A DNA stretch of 64,000 bases from positions 5,022,001 to 5,086,000 of the forward strand of contig NZ_LR134117.1 in the NCBI RefSeq assembly GCF_900635445.1. Reading direction: 5' to 3'. Within the stretch, counting starts at the first letter, position 1; each line of letters opens with the position of its first letter. The translations under genes and the position numbers were made by a program. Of the stretch, positions 28,206-38,036 are shown one piece after another. Source of the DNA: Serratia odorifera (GTDB lineage Bacteria > Pseudomonadota > Gammaproteobacteria > Enterobacterales > Enterobacteriaceae). The notes beneath the pieces are model-generated. The model saw only the letters and a program-made list of their open reading frames with translations, was not told where the DNA came from and made no database searches.

Positions 28206-29105
28206 TCAATCGATTTGGCTTTTTTGCTGATACAGCGGAATGTCTTCGCCAATAATGTATTTGTTGCGCAGTACCGAAGAAACCTTGTCCATGGTCATCA
28301 CCACCGCCACCAGCAGCAGCGTGATAAACATCACCACGTCCCAGTTCCACAGCCGCATGTTTTCGGCATACACCAGCCCGATACCGCCGGCGCCGACAAA
28401 GCCCAGCACCGCCGCAGAACGGGTATTGGATTCAATCTGATACAGGCTGAGTGCCAGAAAAGTAGGAAACGACTGGGTAAAGATGCCGTAGCGATGTTTC
28501 TGCAAACCGTTGGCGCCCACTGCCGTCAGGCCACGCCCCGGCGACTTGTCCACCGCTTCATGCCCTTCGGCATACAGCTTGCCCAGCAAGCCGACGTCCT
28601 GCACCACAATCGCCAGCACCCCGGCCAGTGGCCCCATGCCGACGGCGCGCACGAAAATCAGCCCCCAGATCGCCATATCGATGCCACGTAGCAGATCCAG
28701 CAAGCGGCGCACCAGCGCAGCGATCGGCCGCAACAGCGGCGTCGACATCACGTTGCGTGCCGCCAGGAACGACAGCGGCAATGCCAGCAGCGTCGCGGTC
28801 AGCGTACCGGCAAACACAATGCCGATGGTGATGAAGATCTGCTGGAAATAATAGCCGAACGGCCAGTTGACGAAGTCATGCCAGACGAACATACGCATAA
28901 AATAGCGGCCGATTTGCTGGCAGCCATTCAGCAACTGCGGCCAGGAAATGCCGAAGAACAGAAAGAAGAACAGATAATATACGCCGATCGCCGCAGCAAT
29001 CAGGCCCAGGGTACGCAGGTAACGGCGCTGCTGCGAAAAAATGACCGTATGCTGCCGTTGCAAGGTCTGTAACCGTTCTGCGGAAACCGTTTGTCCGAGC
29101 ATCAT
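28206..29105 (-). CDS. phnE: Phosphonate-type ABC transporter permease, second copy
   Basis: This 299-residue inner-membrane permease is of the PhnE family. A membrane segment near residues 35-55 is followed by the core with LRGIDMAIWGLIFVRAVGMGPLAGVLAI and the ATPase-contact loop (ESNTRSAAVLGFVGAGGIG near residue 225). The start at 29105 overlaps the upstream phnE stop as ATGA. Two divergent PhnE subunits imply a heterodimeric channel. It is last in the phnCDEE set; no C-P lyase genes follow here. Confidence 0.85.
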   Translation of the reverse strand: MMLGQTVSAERLQTLQRQHTVIFSQQRRYLRTLGLIAAAIGVYYLFFFLFFGISWPQLLNGCQQIGRYFMRMFVWHDFVNWPFGYYFQQIFITIGIVFAGTLTATLLALPLSFLAARNVMSTPLLRPIAALVRRLLDLLRGIDMAIWGLIFVRAVGMGPLAGVLAIVVQDVGLLGKLYAEGHEAVDKSPGRGLTAVGANGLQKHRYGIFTQSFPTFLALSLYQIESNTRSAAVLGFVGAGGIGLVYAENMRLWNWDVVMFITLLLVAVVMTMDKVSSVLRNKYIIGEDIPLYQQKSQID

Positions 29106-29965
29106 TTGCCCCCCTCCACCACGCGTTTGCGCAGTTCGCCGGAGATGTAGTCCAGCAATGACACCACCACGATAATCAGCAGCAGCGTCATGCTGACCTG
29201 ATCGTAACGGTCCAGTTTGATATTGGTCATCAGTTCCTGACCGATGCCACCCGCCCCCACCAATCCCAGAATGGTTGACTGGCGGAAGTTGATTTCCAGG
29301 CGCATGAAACTGTATGACAGAAACACCGGCTTGACCTGCGGCCACAGGCCAAAACGCATGCGTTGCAGCGGCGTCGCACCACAGGCGACCAGTCCACGCA
29401 CCGGTTTGTTGGAACTGGTTTCCAGCGCTTCATAAAACAGCTTGGTCAGGCTGCCGATGGTGTGCAGCGCCAGCGCCATAAAGCCCGGTATCGCGCCAAT
29501 GCCAAACGCCATCACAAACATCACCGCCCAGGCCAGCTCCGGCATGGTACGCAAAAAGGCCACCAGTGTGCGAATGGCCATGCGCAGCGACGCCGGGCTA
29601 TGGGTGTTGTTGGCAGCCAGAAACGCCAGCACGCCGGCAACCAGCACCGACAGCAGGGTTGCCGCCAGCGCCAGATTCAGTGTCTCCCACAGCAACGGCA
29701 GCTGGATATGCAGGCGGTAGCCCCAATAGGCCAACGAGCCTTCGGTATGGCCATCGGCGAACAGGCGATCCCAATGCAGGATCGGCAGCGTTTCGGCAAG
29801 GTAATCAAAGAAATTCGGTAGCGATACCCATACGGTATGCAAATTGAACTCGGCCAGCTTGCCGGCGCCAAGATAGAGTACCGCCAGCGTCAGCGACCAT
29901 ATCAGCGTTTCACGCTTTTGTTTGCTGCGAACCCGCTGGTAATAATGCGCAAAATCTGTATTCAA
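29102..29965 (-). CDS. phnE: Phosphonate-type ABC transporter permease, first copy
   Basis: This 287-residue permease belongs to the PhnE family. It has the core loop LEINFRQSTILGLVGAGGIGQELM near residue 215 and LRTMPELAWAVMFVMAFGIGAIPG near 140. Its sequence differs clearly from the second PhnE, so they are old paralogues rather than a recent duplication. It lies 102 bases after phnD and overlaps the next permease. Confidence 0.87.
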   Translation of the reverse strand: MNTDFAHYYQRVRSKQKRETLIWSLTLAVLYLGAGKLAEFNLHTVWVSLPNFFDYLAETLPILHWDRLFADGHTEGSLAYWGYRLHIQLPLLWETLNLALAATLLSVLVAGVLAFLAANNTHSPASLRMAIRTLVAFLRTMPELAWAVMFVMAFGIGAIPGFMALALHTIGSLTKLFYEALETSSNKPVRGLVACGATPLQRMRFGLWPQVKPVFLSYSFMRLEINFRQSTILGLVGAGGIGQELMTNIKLDRYDQVSMTLLLIIVVVSLLDYISGELRKRVVEGGK

Positions 29966-30067
29966 AATAACTCACCGTCAGAGACTGAACCGCACGGTCC
30001 ACGTTAACCTGTTGATGCCAATCGGGCGCGGCGTACCGCGCCCCGTGCTTGAACCTCCGGCGCTGGT

Positions 30068-31000
30068 TTAACGTTCGCCTTTCGCCAACGCGCGCTTCAG
30101 GTCAATCACCGGCTGGTATTCCGCCAGCGTGGTTTCGCCAATGTGCTGCTTACCGCCCATCGCCTTGATAAAGCAACCGTGATCTTCCTTATCCAGCTTT
30201 TTGATCGCCGCCACGACCTTGGCCTTGAAGTCGGCCGGCAGTGCATTGCGCACCAGGATCGGGCCGTTCGGGATCAGCGGGGATTGCCAGATGATACGGA
30301 TCTTTTTCATCAGATCCGGCTGATCCATGCGAATCATGCGGGTGAACGCGCCACTGGTATAACCGGTGTTGTAATCGCCAATCAGCGATGTCCAGGTGAC
30401 GGCGCCTTCAAACTGGCCGTTCAGCACGCCGAGAATGTCCTGCTCATGGCCGCCGGAAAAGGTCACGCTAGAGAAAAAGCCGTTGTATTTATTGTCCGAG
30501 TTACCGCCAAACAGCTGTTTGAAGCTGTGATCTGGCATCAGGAAGCCGGAGGTAGAATCCGGATCGGCAAAACCGAACGATTTGCCTTTCAGATCTTCCA
30601 GTTTCTGGTAAGGACTGTCGGCTTTGACCACCACCACCGAATGGTAACCCCGCGACTGATCGACATCGTCGACGGCAATGCCGACCAGATCGACCGCCTG
30701 CGGATCCTTGATATACACCGAGGCGAACGACGCTGGCGACATGCTGAGCACCAGGTCGATCTTGCCGCCCAACAGCCCCTGGATCACGCCGGAATAGTCG
30801 GATGAGTTACGCAGTTTGGTATCAACTTTCAGCTCCTTGTCAAAGAACTGCTTTACGCACTGGTTGTCGCCAATCTGCTGGGTGGCGTTCTGACCGCCGA
30901 GAATGCCTAAATTAAGCTCTTTGGGCGCGTCCGCAGCGCCAGCGTTAAATACCATCATCGCGCCGGCCATCATGGTGGTCAGACTGAATACTTTTTTCAT
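30068..31000 (-). CDS. phnD: Phosphonate-type periplasmic binding protein PhnD
   Basis: This 310-residue solute-binding protein has a signal peptide of about 22 residues (MKKVFSLTTMMAG...AGA). The PhnD fold shows NLGILGGQNATQQI, SGVIQGLLGGKIDLVLSMSPASFASVY and FADPDSTSGFLMPDHSF, the ligand-pocket region. It would bind a phosphonate, phosphite or organophosphate. Without catabolic neighbours the ligand cannot be fixed. Confidence 0.87.
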   Translation of the reverse strand: MKKVFSLTTMMAGAMMVFNAGAADAPKELNLGILGGQNATQQIGDNQCVKQFFDKELKVDTKLRNSSDYSGVIQGLLGGKIDLVLSMSPASFASVYIKDPQAVDLVGIAVDDVDQSRGYHSVVVVKADSPYQKLEDLKGKSFGFADPDSTSGFLMPDHSFKQLFGGNSDNKYNGFFSSVTFSGGHEQDILGVLNGQFEGAVTWTSLIGDYNTGYTSGAFTRMIRMDQPDLMKKIRIIWQSPLIPNGPILVRNALPADFKAKVVAAIKKLDKEDHGCFIKAMGGKQHIGETTLAEYQPVIDLKRALAKGER

Positions 31001-31017
31001 TGCTGTAGCCTTTTAAA

Positions 31018-31851
31018 TTAATGTATTTGATTAACGTCTTCGCCGTACAACTGGTGCAAAATCCGGTCATTCAGCTGTGATGGATGACCGTCAAAAACAA
31101 TTTTCCCCTGCGCGATACCAATCACCCGCGTGCAGTATTCCTGCACCAGTTCCACCGAGTGCAGGTTCACCATCACCGCGATGTCGTTCTCGCTGACTTT
31201 CTGCAATGCGTCCATAATGCGGCGGGTGTTCTTCGGATCCAGCGAGGCAACCGGCTCGTCGGCCAGCAGGATCTTCGGGTTCTGCATCAATGCGCGGCAA
31301 ATCGCCACGCGCTGCATCTGCCCGCCGGACAGGTTTTCGGCCCGCTGCAGCGCATGCGGCAACATATTGAGCCACTGCAACAGTTCGATGGCGCGCGCAC
31401 GATCGGCGTCGTCGAATACTTTAAAAAAGGATTTGAGCGTAGAGGTATGGCTGAGCCGCCCGAGCAACACGTTGGTAATCACGTCCAGACGCGGCACCAG
31501 GCAGAAATCCTGGAAAATCATGCCGCAACAGGCCCGCCATTGGCGCATCTGGCGGGCGGAAAGTTGCGCGATGTCCTGCGCCACGCCGGCTTCGTCAAAG
31601 TGCAGCATTTCACCGCAGCTGGAAGGAATGGTGCCGTTGAGCGTGTGCAGCAGCGTGGATTTGCCGGCGCCAGAGCGGCCGATCACCGCGACAAATTCGC
31701 CGGCGTGCAAATCGAAATTGATATCGTCCAATACCCGCTGCTGGGATTTATAGGCTTTACCCAGCCCTTTGACCGCCAGGACTTTGCGCAGTGGGATCGG
31801 CTGTTGCCCTGGGAAATCGGTTGTTGCAAGTTTTAACTGTGCCTGAGCCAT
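31018..31851 (-). CDS. phnC: Phosphonate-type ABC transporter ATPase PhnC
   Basis: This 277-residue ATPase has Walker A GRSGAGKST (residues 58-66), a Q-loop at FQDFCLVPRLDVITNVLLG, signature LSGGQMQR and Walker B ILLADEPVASLD. It is the first gene of the phnCDEE run, 17 bases before phnD. Upstream on the minus strand, ATGTCATAAACTTATCC (31903-31919) resembles half of a Pho box, but the second repeat is imperfect. PhoB control is therefore only suggested. Confidence 0.87.
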   Translation of the reverse strand: MAQAQLKLATTDFPGQQPIPLRKVLAVKGLGKAYKSQQRVLDDINFDLHAGEFVAVIGRSGAGKSTLLHTLNGTIPSSCGEMLHFDEAGVAQDIAQLSARQMRQWRACCGMIFQDFCLVPRLDVITNVLLGRLSHTSTLKSFFKVFDDADRARAIELLQWLNMLPHALQRAENLSGGQMQRVAICRALMQNPKILLADEPVASLDPKNTRRIMDALQKVSENDIAVMVNLHSVELVQEYCTRVIGIAQGKIVFDGHPSQLNDRILHQLYGEDVNQIH

Positions 31852-32007
31852 AAGCCATCTCTCATTGGTTAGGTTGGCTATTCGTTATCGGCACCTATTA
31901 AGGGATAAGTTTATGACATCTGGATGATGGTTTTATGGCCGGAAAATGACGGCCGAGCGACGGGTGCCGTATGCTGCGCCCGTCGCTGGCAAGCGGGAAG
32001 GCATTAT

Positions 32008-33033
32008 TCAGCTGAAATGAATTACGCCTTTAATCAATGATTTATTGTTGATCACGTCGCTTTCATAACGTTGTGCCAGGGTGTCGAAGTCAAAATGATG
32101 CGACAGCATCATGTCAGCGGTGATGCTGCCGGCTGCCATCAATCGGCCTACCTTGACGAAGTCCTCATGGGTGGCGTTGCGGCTGCCCATCAAGGTGGTT
32201 TCCTTTTTATGGAACTCCGGATCGGAGAAGCTGAATTCGCCTTTGAACAGCCCAACAAACACGATGCTACCGCCATGGCGAATCAGGTTAACGGTGTTAT
32301 TCATCGCCCGCTGATTGCCGGTGGCATCAATCACCTTTGCTGCCAACCGGCCATCAAACTGCTCGCGTAGCGCCGCGTCGAACCCTGCCTGCGCCGGATC
32401 CAGCGTGGCGACGCCGAGCACCTGCGCAACATGCGCCCGCCGCTGTTCACTGGTATCGGCCACCACGACCCGGGCGCCGTCCGCCAGGGCAATCGCCGCC
32501 ACGCCAAGACCAATCGGCCCGGCTCCGACCACCAGCAGATGATCGTCGGCAACGATGGCTGCCCGTCGCACCGCATGGGCGGCGATGGCAAACGGTTCGA
32601 TCAGCGCCGCGGCCTCCGGCGCGATATCCCCCACCGGCAATAAATTGCTGGCCGGTACGCTAAGATACTGGCAGAAACCGCCGTCCTGGTGCACGCCGAT
32701 CACCGAAATGTTTTCACAACAGTTGCTGCGGCCGCTGTGGCAGGCCCCGCACTGGCCACAGGACAGATACGGGATCACCGCCATGCGCTGCCCGACACGC
32801 AAACTGCTGACCTGGCTACCCACGCTGACGATATCGCCACATATTTCATGGCCCAATACTCGGGGATAGCTGAAATAAGGCTGATGACCCGACCAGGCAT
32901 GAATATCCGTGCCGCAGATACCCACGGTAATCATTTTAATCACTGCCTCATCCGCCGCCGGCGTCGGTATCGGCCGCTGCTGATAAACCAATTGTGTGGG
33001 TTGCTGGCAAATCAATGTATTCATTGTGGTCAT
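32008..33033 (-). CDS. lgoD: L-galactonate 5-dehydrogenase
   Basis: This is a zinc-dependent dehydrogenase that oxidises L-galactonate to tagaturonate. The 341-residue protein has GICGTDIHAW (residues 38-47), GHEICGDIV, the structural-zinc cysteines (CGQCGACHSGRSNCC) and Rossmann VVGAGPIGLGV. It matches E. coli LgoD (YjjN) over most of its length, including GVHQDGGFxxYLSVP and GSRNATxEDF. It is divergent from lgoR and lgoT, the rest of the same pathway. Confidence 0.93.
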   Translation of the reverse strand: MTTMNTLICQQPTQLVYQQRPIPTPAADEAVIKMITVGICGTDIHAWSGHQPYFSYPRVLGHEICGDIVSVGSQVSSLRVGQRMAVIPYLSCGQCGACHSGRSNCCENISVIGVHQDGGFCQYLSVPASNLLPVGDIAPEAAALIEPFAIAAHAVRRAAIVADDHLLVVGAGPIGLGVAAIALADGARVVVADTSEQRRAHVAQVLGVATLDPAQAGFDAALREQFDGRLAAKVIDATGNQRAMNNTVNLIRHGGSIVFVGLFKGEFSFSDPEFHKKETTLMGSRNATHEDFVKVGRLMAAGSITADMMLSHHFDFDTLAQRYESDVINNKSLIKGVIHFS

Positions 33034-33173
33034 TATGGTTCCTCCAGTTATCTGGAGTTGGTTATTAAATAAAAATAACCGGCTGGCGTTTTAATTATGA
33101 TGATTTGTGATTCAGCGCCAAATAAACCGTTTTAAATTGGTTTTAAATTCATAAAAAACAGCTGAGATACGCC

Positions 33174-34081
33174 ATGAGCCGAAGCCAAAATTTGCGACAA
33201 AATGTGATTAACCAGATGATCGATGGCCTGATTCACGGACATATCCGCTCGCCGCTGCCCTCCCAGGCGGCGCTGGCCGAAATGTACAACATCAGTCGCA
33301 CCACGGTACGCCATGCCCTGGACCACTTTCAGCGCTGCGGGGTGTTGGCAAAGGTGCAGGATAATTATGCGATCCTGCGTTTGCCGCAGGCGGAAGACGG
33401 TTTCGACTGCATGGCACAGACCCTGGACGCGCAAAGCACGCTGTTTGAAAAGGCGTTTTATCAGATGATTAACCAAAAACAGCTGCGCGCCGGCGACTGT
33501 TTCAGCGAACTGCAACTGTCGCGGCTGGTCAACGTCAGCCCGGTTGTGGTCCGGGAATTTTTGCTGCGCTTTAGCCGCTACAATCTGCTCGACAATGTCA
33601 AACGCGGCCAGTGGCGCATGAAGCAGTTCGATCGGCACTACGCCGAGCAACTGTTTTGAACTGCGGCAGATGCTGGAAACCCACGCCCTGTCACGCTTTT
33701 TGAATCTGCCGTCGCATGATGAACGCTGGTTGCAGGCCAAAGAACTGCTGAGCCGTCACCGTGAGCTGCGTGAAACCATCAGCAGCAATTACCGGCTGTT
33801 TTTCGCAACTCGATCGGGATCTGCACGGGCTGATCCTTTCTGCCGCCAACAACCCGTTCTTCAACCAGTCGCTGGAGATTATCTCGGTGATTTTCCACTT
33901 TCATTATCAATGGGATGAAACCGATCTCAAGCAGCGAAACATCATTGCCATCGAGGAGCACATGGCGATCCTCAGCGCGCTTATCTGCCGTAACGATCAG
34001 GAAGCCATCCGCGAGCTGCACCATCATCTCGACACCGCCAAACAATCGATGATTCGTTCGATTAATCAGTCCGTCGCCTGA
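33174..34081 (+). CDS. lgoR: GntR-family regulator of L-galactonate use (two frameshifts)
   Basis: The N-terminal wHTH (PLPSQAALAEMYNISRTTVRHAL) and FCD domain match E. coli LgoR (YjjM), starting MSRSQNLRxNVINQ. Two homopolymer extras break the frame: four T instead of three at 33654-33657, and five instead of four at 33799-33803. Corrected, the protein is about 302 residues, ending TAKQSMIRSINQSVA. It lies between lgoD (divergent) and lgoT. It probably activates both when L-galactonate is present. Confidence 0.9.
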
Positions 34082-34240
34082 CGCCCTCCCTTTTATTTAC
34101 CATCGGCATATTTAAAACCGATAAAAAACAGTAAAAGCCTATCCGGCGCACGGAATGCGCATTAATCACACCACCAAATCGCAGCGCCCTCTATACCGAT
34201 TACTTGCAGTCACATACAAAATACACATCTGGAGATAAAG

Positions 34241-35599
34241 ATGGAAAAAGTGAGCCCTGCCAGCACCAGTGATGGAAAACAGGAAAATTACACGGATACC
34301 ATTATTCCTATGCCACCTGACGGTGCCATCGTTCGTTCAGCCAGAATAAAAAAAATCCAGACCACCTCAATGATTTTATTATTCTTGGCGGCAATCATTA
34401 ACTTTCTCGATCGCAGTTCACTGTCGGTTGCCAACTCGACAATTCGCGAAGAAATGGGGCTGAGCGGTACCGAAATCGGCCTGCTGCTTTCGGCGTTTTC
34501 ATTGGCCTACGGCATAGCGCAACTGCCCTGTGGCCCGCTGCTGGACCGCAAGGGGCCGCGTATCATGCTCGGACTGGGGATGTTTGTCTGGTCGCTGTTC
34601 CAGACCCTGTCCGGCATGATCCAGAGCTTTACCCAATTTATCTGGGTACGCATCGGTCTGGGCATTGGCGAAGCGCCCATGAACCCGTGTGGCGTAAAAG
34701 TGATTAACGACTGGTTCAACATTAAAGATCGCGGGATGCCGATGGGCATCTTCAACGCCGCCTCGACCATTGGCCTGGCCATCAGCCCGCCAATCCTCAC
34801 CGCGATGATGATCGCGTTTGGCTGGCGTGGCATGTTCATTACCATTGGCGTGCTGGGCATCGCGCTGTCGATCGGCTGGTACATGATTTATCGCAACCGT
34901 CAGGATCTCGATCTCAGCGCACAGGAGCAAACCTACCTGAACGCCGGCAGCGTCAGCGCGCGCCGCGAACCGATGAACCTGAAGGAATGGCGTGCGTTGT
35001 TCAAGAATCGCACCATGTGGGGCATGATGATCGGCTTTAGCGGCATCAACTACACCGCCTGGCTGTATCTGGCCTGGTTGCCCGGCTATTTGCAAACCAC
35101 CTACCATCTGGATTTGAAAAGCACCGGGATGCTGTCAGCCATTCCGTTCCTGTTCGGCGCCGCCGGCATGTTGTCTAACGGCTTCGTCACCGACTGGCTG
35201 GTCAAGCGCGGCATGGTGCCGCTCAAGAGCCGCAAGATCTGCATCGTTGCCGGCATGCTGCTTTCCGCCGCCTTCACCTCGGTGGTGGCGCAGGCCACCA
35301 CCACCTACAGCGCGGTATTGCTGATCGGCATGGCGCTGTTCTGCATTCACTTTGCCGGCACCTCCTGCTGGGGGTTGATCCATGTGGCGGTCACTTCGCG
35401 CATGACCGCCTCGGTGGGCAGCATCCAGAACTTCGCCAGCTTTATCTTCGCCTCGTTTGCGCCGGTGATCACCGGTTGGATCCTCGATACCACCAACTCG
35501 TTTAGCCTGGCGTTGACGCTGTGTTCCTGCTTTACCCTGATTGGCGCCCTGTCGTATATCTTCGTGGTCAAACACCCGATTACCGATAGCCCGGCCTAA
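34241..35599 (+). CDS. lgoT: L-galactonate/H+ symporter
   Basis: This 452-residue MFS anion:cation symporter has 12 membrane segments. It carries the family loop PLLDRKGPRIMLGLGMFVWSL and the conserved GIGEAPMNPCGVKVINDWF region. The sequence follows E. coli LgoT (YjjL) through LDRSSLSVANxTIREE near residue 55 and FAGTSCWGLIHVAV near 375. It imports L-galactonate for LgoD. The start at 34241 follows TCTGGAGATAAAG. Confidence 0.93.
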   Translation: MEKVSPASTSDGKQENYTDTIIPMPPDGAIVRSARIKKIQTTSMILLFLAAIINFLDRSSLSVANSTIREEMGLSGTEIGLLLSAFSLAYGIAQLPCGPLLDRKGPRIMLGLGMFVWSLFQTLSGMIQSFTQFIWVRIGLGIGEAPMNPCGVKVINDWFNIKDRGMPMGIFNAASTIGLAISPPILTAMMIAFGWRGMFITIGVLGIALSIGWYMIYRNRQDLDLSAQEQTYLNAGSVSARREPMNLKEWRALFKNRTMWGMMIGFSGINYTAWLYLAWLPGYLQTTYHLDLKSTGMLSAIPFLFGAAGMLSNGFVTDWLVKRGMVPLKSRKICIVAGMLLSAAFTSVVAQATTTYSAVLLIGMALFCIHFAGTSCWGLIHVAVTSRMTASVGSIQNFASFIFASFAPVITGWILDTTNSFSLALTLCSCFTLIGALSYIFVVKHPITDSPA

Positions 35600-35613
35600 C
35601 CCGCAACGCCGCT

Positions 35614-35645
35614 GCCATTCCCGTTGCCGATGCGGCAGGAATGGC
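35614..35645. terminator. Bidirectional hairpin between lgoT and the LysR gene
   Basis: GCCATTCC (35614-35621) pairs with GGAATGGC (35638-35645), and the interior TGCCG/CGGCA extends the stem. It sits between two convergent genes. The T-run is weak on both strands, so termination efficiency is uncertain. Confidence 0.6.
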
Positions 35646-35655
35646 GCTTGTCGCC

Positions 35656-36576
35656 TTAGAGCACCAGAGGCAATACCTGTTGCTGATACTCCGCCGCGTG
35701 CCGCACCGCAAGCTGGATGAAATCGTCGATCAATGGCGATGCCTGCCGGTAGGCCAGAGCCAGTGAATACGCCACCGGCGTACCGATACCGCTAAGTTCG
35801 CGGAATACCACCCCGGGCGGCCGCAACGCCGCAAACAGCGACGGCATCAGCGCAACGCCCTCCCCACCGGCCACTAACCCGCCAATGGTTTGCATTTGCC
35901 GCGCCTGCTGTACTACCCGCGGAGTGAAACCGGCCATCGCGCATGCCTGTAGAATCGCCGCGTGCATCCCCGGCCCATAATGCGCCGGGAACAGCACCCA
36001 AGGTTCCTCCGACACGTCTGACAAACCGATCTGCGCGGCGTTCGCCAACGGATGGTGTTCCGGCAACGCCAGCATCATGCGCTCCAACAGCAACGGCGTT
36101 AACTGTATGCCCTCTTGCGGTGCAATCGGCAGCACCACCAGACCGACATCGGCGCGATCGTCACGCAAGGCCACCAACTGTTCCGCCGTGGCGGCTTCCT
36201 GCAGCTGAAAATCTATCTGCGGATAACGTTGACGAAACTGACGCAGCAGCCCTGGCAACAGTGCATTGACCGTGCTGTCGACAAAGGTCAGCCGCAGCGA
36301 CGCCGTTTGCCCCTGCGCAGCACGCTGGGTATGTAACAGCGTGCGCTCGAACTGCGCCAGCGTGCGCCGCGCTTCGAGCAAAAACACCTGCCCGGCGTCG
36401 GTAATACGCGTAATGCGGTTGCCACGCTCCAGCAGCCTAACCCCCAGTTCCTGCTCGATTTTACGGATTGCCGCCGTCAGCGGCGGCTGCGCCATATGCA
36501 AGCGTTGTGCGGCGCGGTGAAAGCTCATCTCTTCAGCCACGGCAATAAACTGCCGCAATTGGCGTAGTTCAATCAC
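35656..36576 (-). CDS. LysR-family transcriptional regulator
   Basis: This 306-residue LysR protein has an N-terminal HTH MSFHRAAQRLHMAQPPLTAAIRKIE (residues 17-41) and a standard effector domain starting near residue 90. The HTH and length resemble the BenM/CatM-like subgroup. It is divergent from the SDR gene with a 122-base shared promoter region and probably regulates it. The effector is unknown. Confidence 0.88.
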   Translation of the reverse strand: MIELRQLRQFIAVAEEMSFHRAAQRLHMAQPPLTAAIRKIEQELGVRLLERGNRITRITDAGQVFLLEARRTLAQFERTLLHTQRAAQGQTASLRLTFVDSTVNALLPGLLRQFRQRYPQIDFQLQEAATAEQLVALRDDRADVGLVVLPIAPQEGIQLTPLLLERMMLALPEHHPLANAAQIGLSDVSEEPWVLFPAHYGPGMHAAILQACAMAGFTPRVVQQARQMQTIGGLVAGGEGVALMPSLFAALRPPGVVFRELSGIGTPVAYSLALAYRQASPLIDDFIQLAVRHAAEYQQQVLPLVL

Positions 36577-36698
36577 GCGATACCTTTTTCATATTATCAA
36601 ATCATAAAAACAGTATTGGCGGTATCAATGGTAAATACCAATACTTTCCCTCGACATCACCGGCGCAGACGCGCCATCGGCAGTTGGAGGAGTTTCAC

Positions 36699-37449
36699 AT
36701 GACACAACCTACGGTCGTGATTAGCGGTGGCTCAAGCGGCATTGGCCTGGCCACCGCGCAACGAATGGCGATGCAGGGCTACCGTGTCGCCATCGTGGCG
36801 CGCAGCCTGCAACGTTTGCAGGCTGCGGCGCAACGGATCGGCAGCGGCACGCTGCACTTTTCGGCGGATCTCAGCCAGCGCGCCGAGATTGACGCACTGA
36901 TGCCGCGTCTGATCCAGGCTTTGGGCACGGTAGATGTGCTGATCAATAACGCCGGATTTACCCGCGTTATCAGCGTCGATACGCCATTGGCGCAGGCTGA
37001 ACAGCAGTGGAATGCGGTGATTGACGGTAACCTGAAGAGTACCTTTCTGTTTACCCAGGCCATGCTGCCGCACCTGCGCAAGCCGGGCGGACGCATCGTC
37101 AATATCAGTTCAATCGCTGCGCAATGCGGCAGTGGCAACCCCGGCGCGCTGGGCTATTCCGCCGCCAAGGCCGGCGTGGTTGGCCTGACCGTCAGTCTGG
37201 CGCGTGAACTGGGGCCGCAAGGCATTACCGTTAACGCCATTGCGCCTGGTTACATCGCCGATACGCGTTTTTTTTGGCGATGGTCTGCCAGCCAGCGTTA
37301 TTGACGCCATTACCGCCGACACGCCGCTGGCGCGTACCGGTCGGGTGGAGGACGTTGCCGAAGCGGCGTTGTGGCTGGCGTCGCCGGCAGCGGCATTCAT
37401 TACCGGTACGCTGTTACCGATTAACGGTGGAGCCCGCGTCGGCAGCTAG
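36699..37449 (+). CDS. Short-chain dehydrogenase/reductase (frameshifted)
   Basis: This SDR of about 249 residues has the cofactor motif SGGSSGIGLAT (residues 9-19), NNAG near 87, catalytic Ser in NISSIAAQ and the YSAAKAG (Tyr/Lys) motif near 155. Eight T at 37268-37275 should be seven. Then the protein continues RFFGDGLPASVIDAITADTPLARTGRVEDVAEA to the end NGGARVGS. It is closest in pattern to 3-oxoacyl-ACP reductase/polyol dehydrogenase SDRs. The substrate is unknown. Confidence 0.85.
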
Positions 37450-37455
37450 GGACAG

Positions 37456-37476
37456 GGAGCGCCGGTCTGGCGCTCC
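37456..37476. terminator. Bidirectional hairpin between SDR and isochorismatase genes
   Basis: GGAGCGCC (37456-37463) and GGCGCTCC (37469-37476) form a perfect eight-base stem with loop GGTCT between two convergent genes. There is no clear T-run on either side. Confidence 0.55.
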
Positions 37477-37482
37477 GAGGGA

Positions 37483-38010
37483 TCAGAAACGGATATCTCT
37501 GCTGGCAACCGCGCGGATCGGCACGCCGAAACTCTCCATGCTCGACAGCGCGGCGTTATGGTGCTGACGTATCCACTCACCGCTGGCGTGCGCCTTGTCA
37601 TGGCTGGTGTGGGCATCGGCTGCCAACACCACCGGATAACCGTGCCCGGCGGCGCGGCGAGTGGTGCTGTCAACGCAATATTCGGTCGAGTAACCGCAAA
37701 TCACCAGTTGCGTAACGCCGTGCTGTTGCAACAGCGCTTGCAGATTGGTACGCAAAAAAGAGTCCGGCGTGGTTTTTTCTACCCGCAAATCCCCTGCGAC
37801 CTGCTGTAAGCGCGGATCAACCTGCCAGGCATCGCTGCCATGGGCCAGTTCATCATCGGCGGTCTGATGCTGGATGAAAATCACCGGCACTTGCGCCTGG
37901 CGCGCCGCGGCGCTCAGCATGTTGATCCGATCAATCACCGCATCGGCATCGGCCGGTGGCGGCATAAACAGGCCTTTCTGCACATCAATAATCAACAGCG
38001 CTGCGGTCAT
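37483..38010 (-). CDS. Isochorismatase-family cysteine hydrolase
   Basis: This 175-residue hydrolase has catalytic Asp in LLIIDVQKGLF (about residue 9), a Lys near RVEKTTPDSF and the nucleophilic Cys in GYSTEYCVDSTTRRAAGHGYPVVL (about 117). It is unlike the YcaC-type gene at 7.2 kb and resembles YecD/nicotinamidase-like enzymes. The start at 38010 follows a GGAG box; an in-frame ATG four codons upstream is less likely. The substrate is unknown. Confidence 0.85.
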   Translation of the reverse strand: MTAALLIIDVQKGLFMPPPADADAVIDRINMLSAAARQAQVPVIFIQHQTADDELAHGSDAWQVDPRLQQVAGDLRVEKTTPDSFLRTNLQALLQQHGVTQLVICGYSTEYCVDSTTRRAAGHGYPVVLAADAHTSHDKAHASGEWIRQHHNAALSSMESFGVPIRAVASRDIRF

Positions 38011-38036
38011 TGGGGTCTCCATCGATAAGTTTCACA

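Noticed and set aside
31903..31919. Pho box upstream of phnC
   Set aside because: Only the first heptamer repeat fits well; the second is shifted and degenerate, so it is mentioned in the gene entry but not listed as a site.
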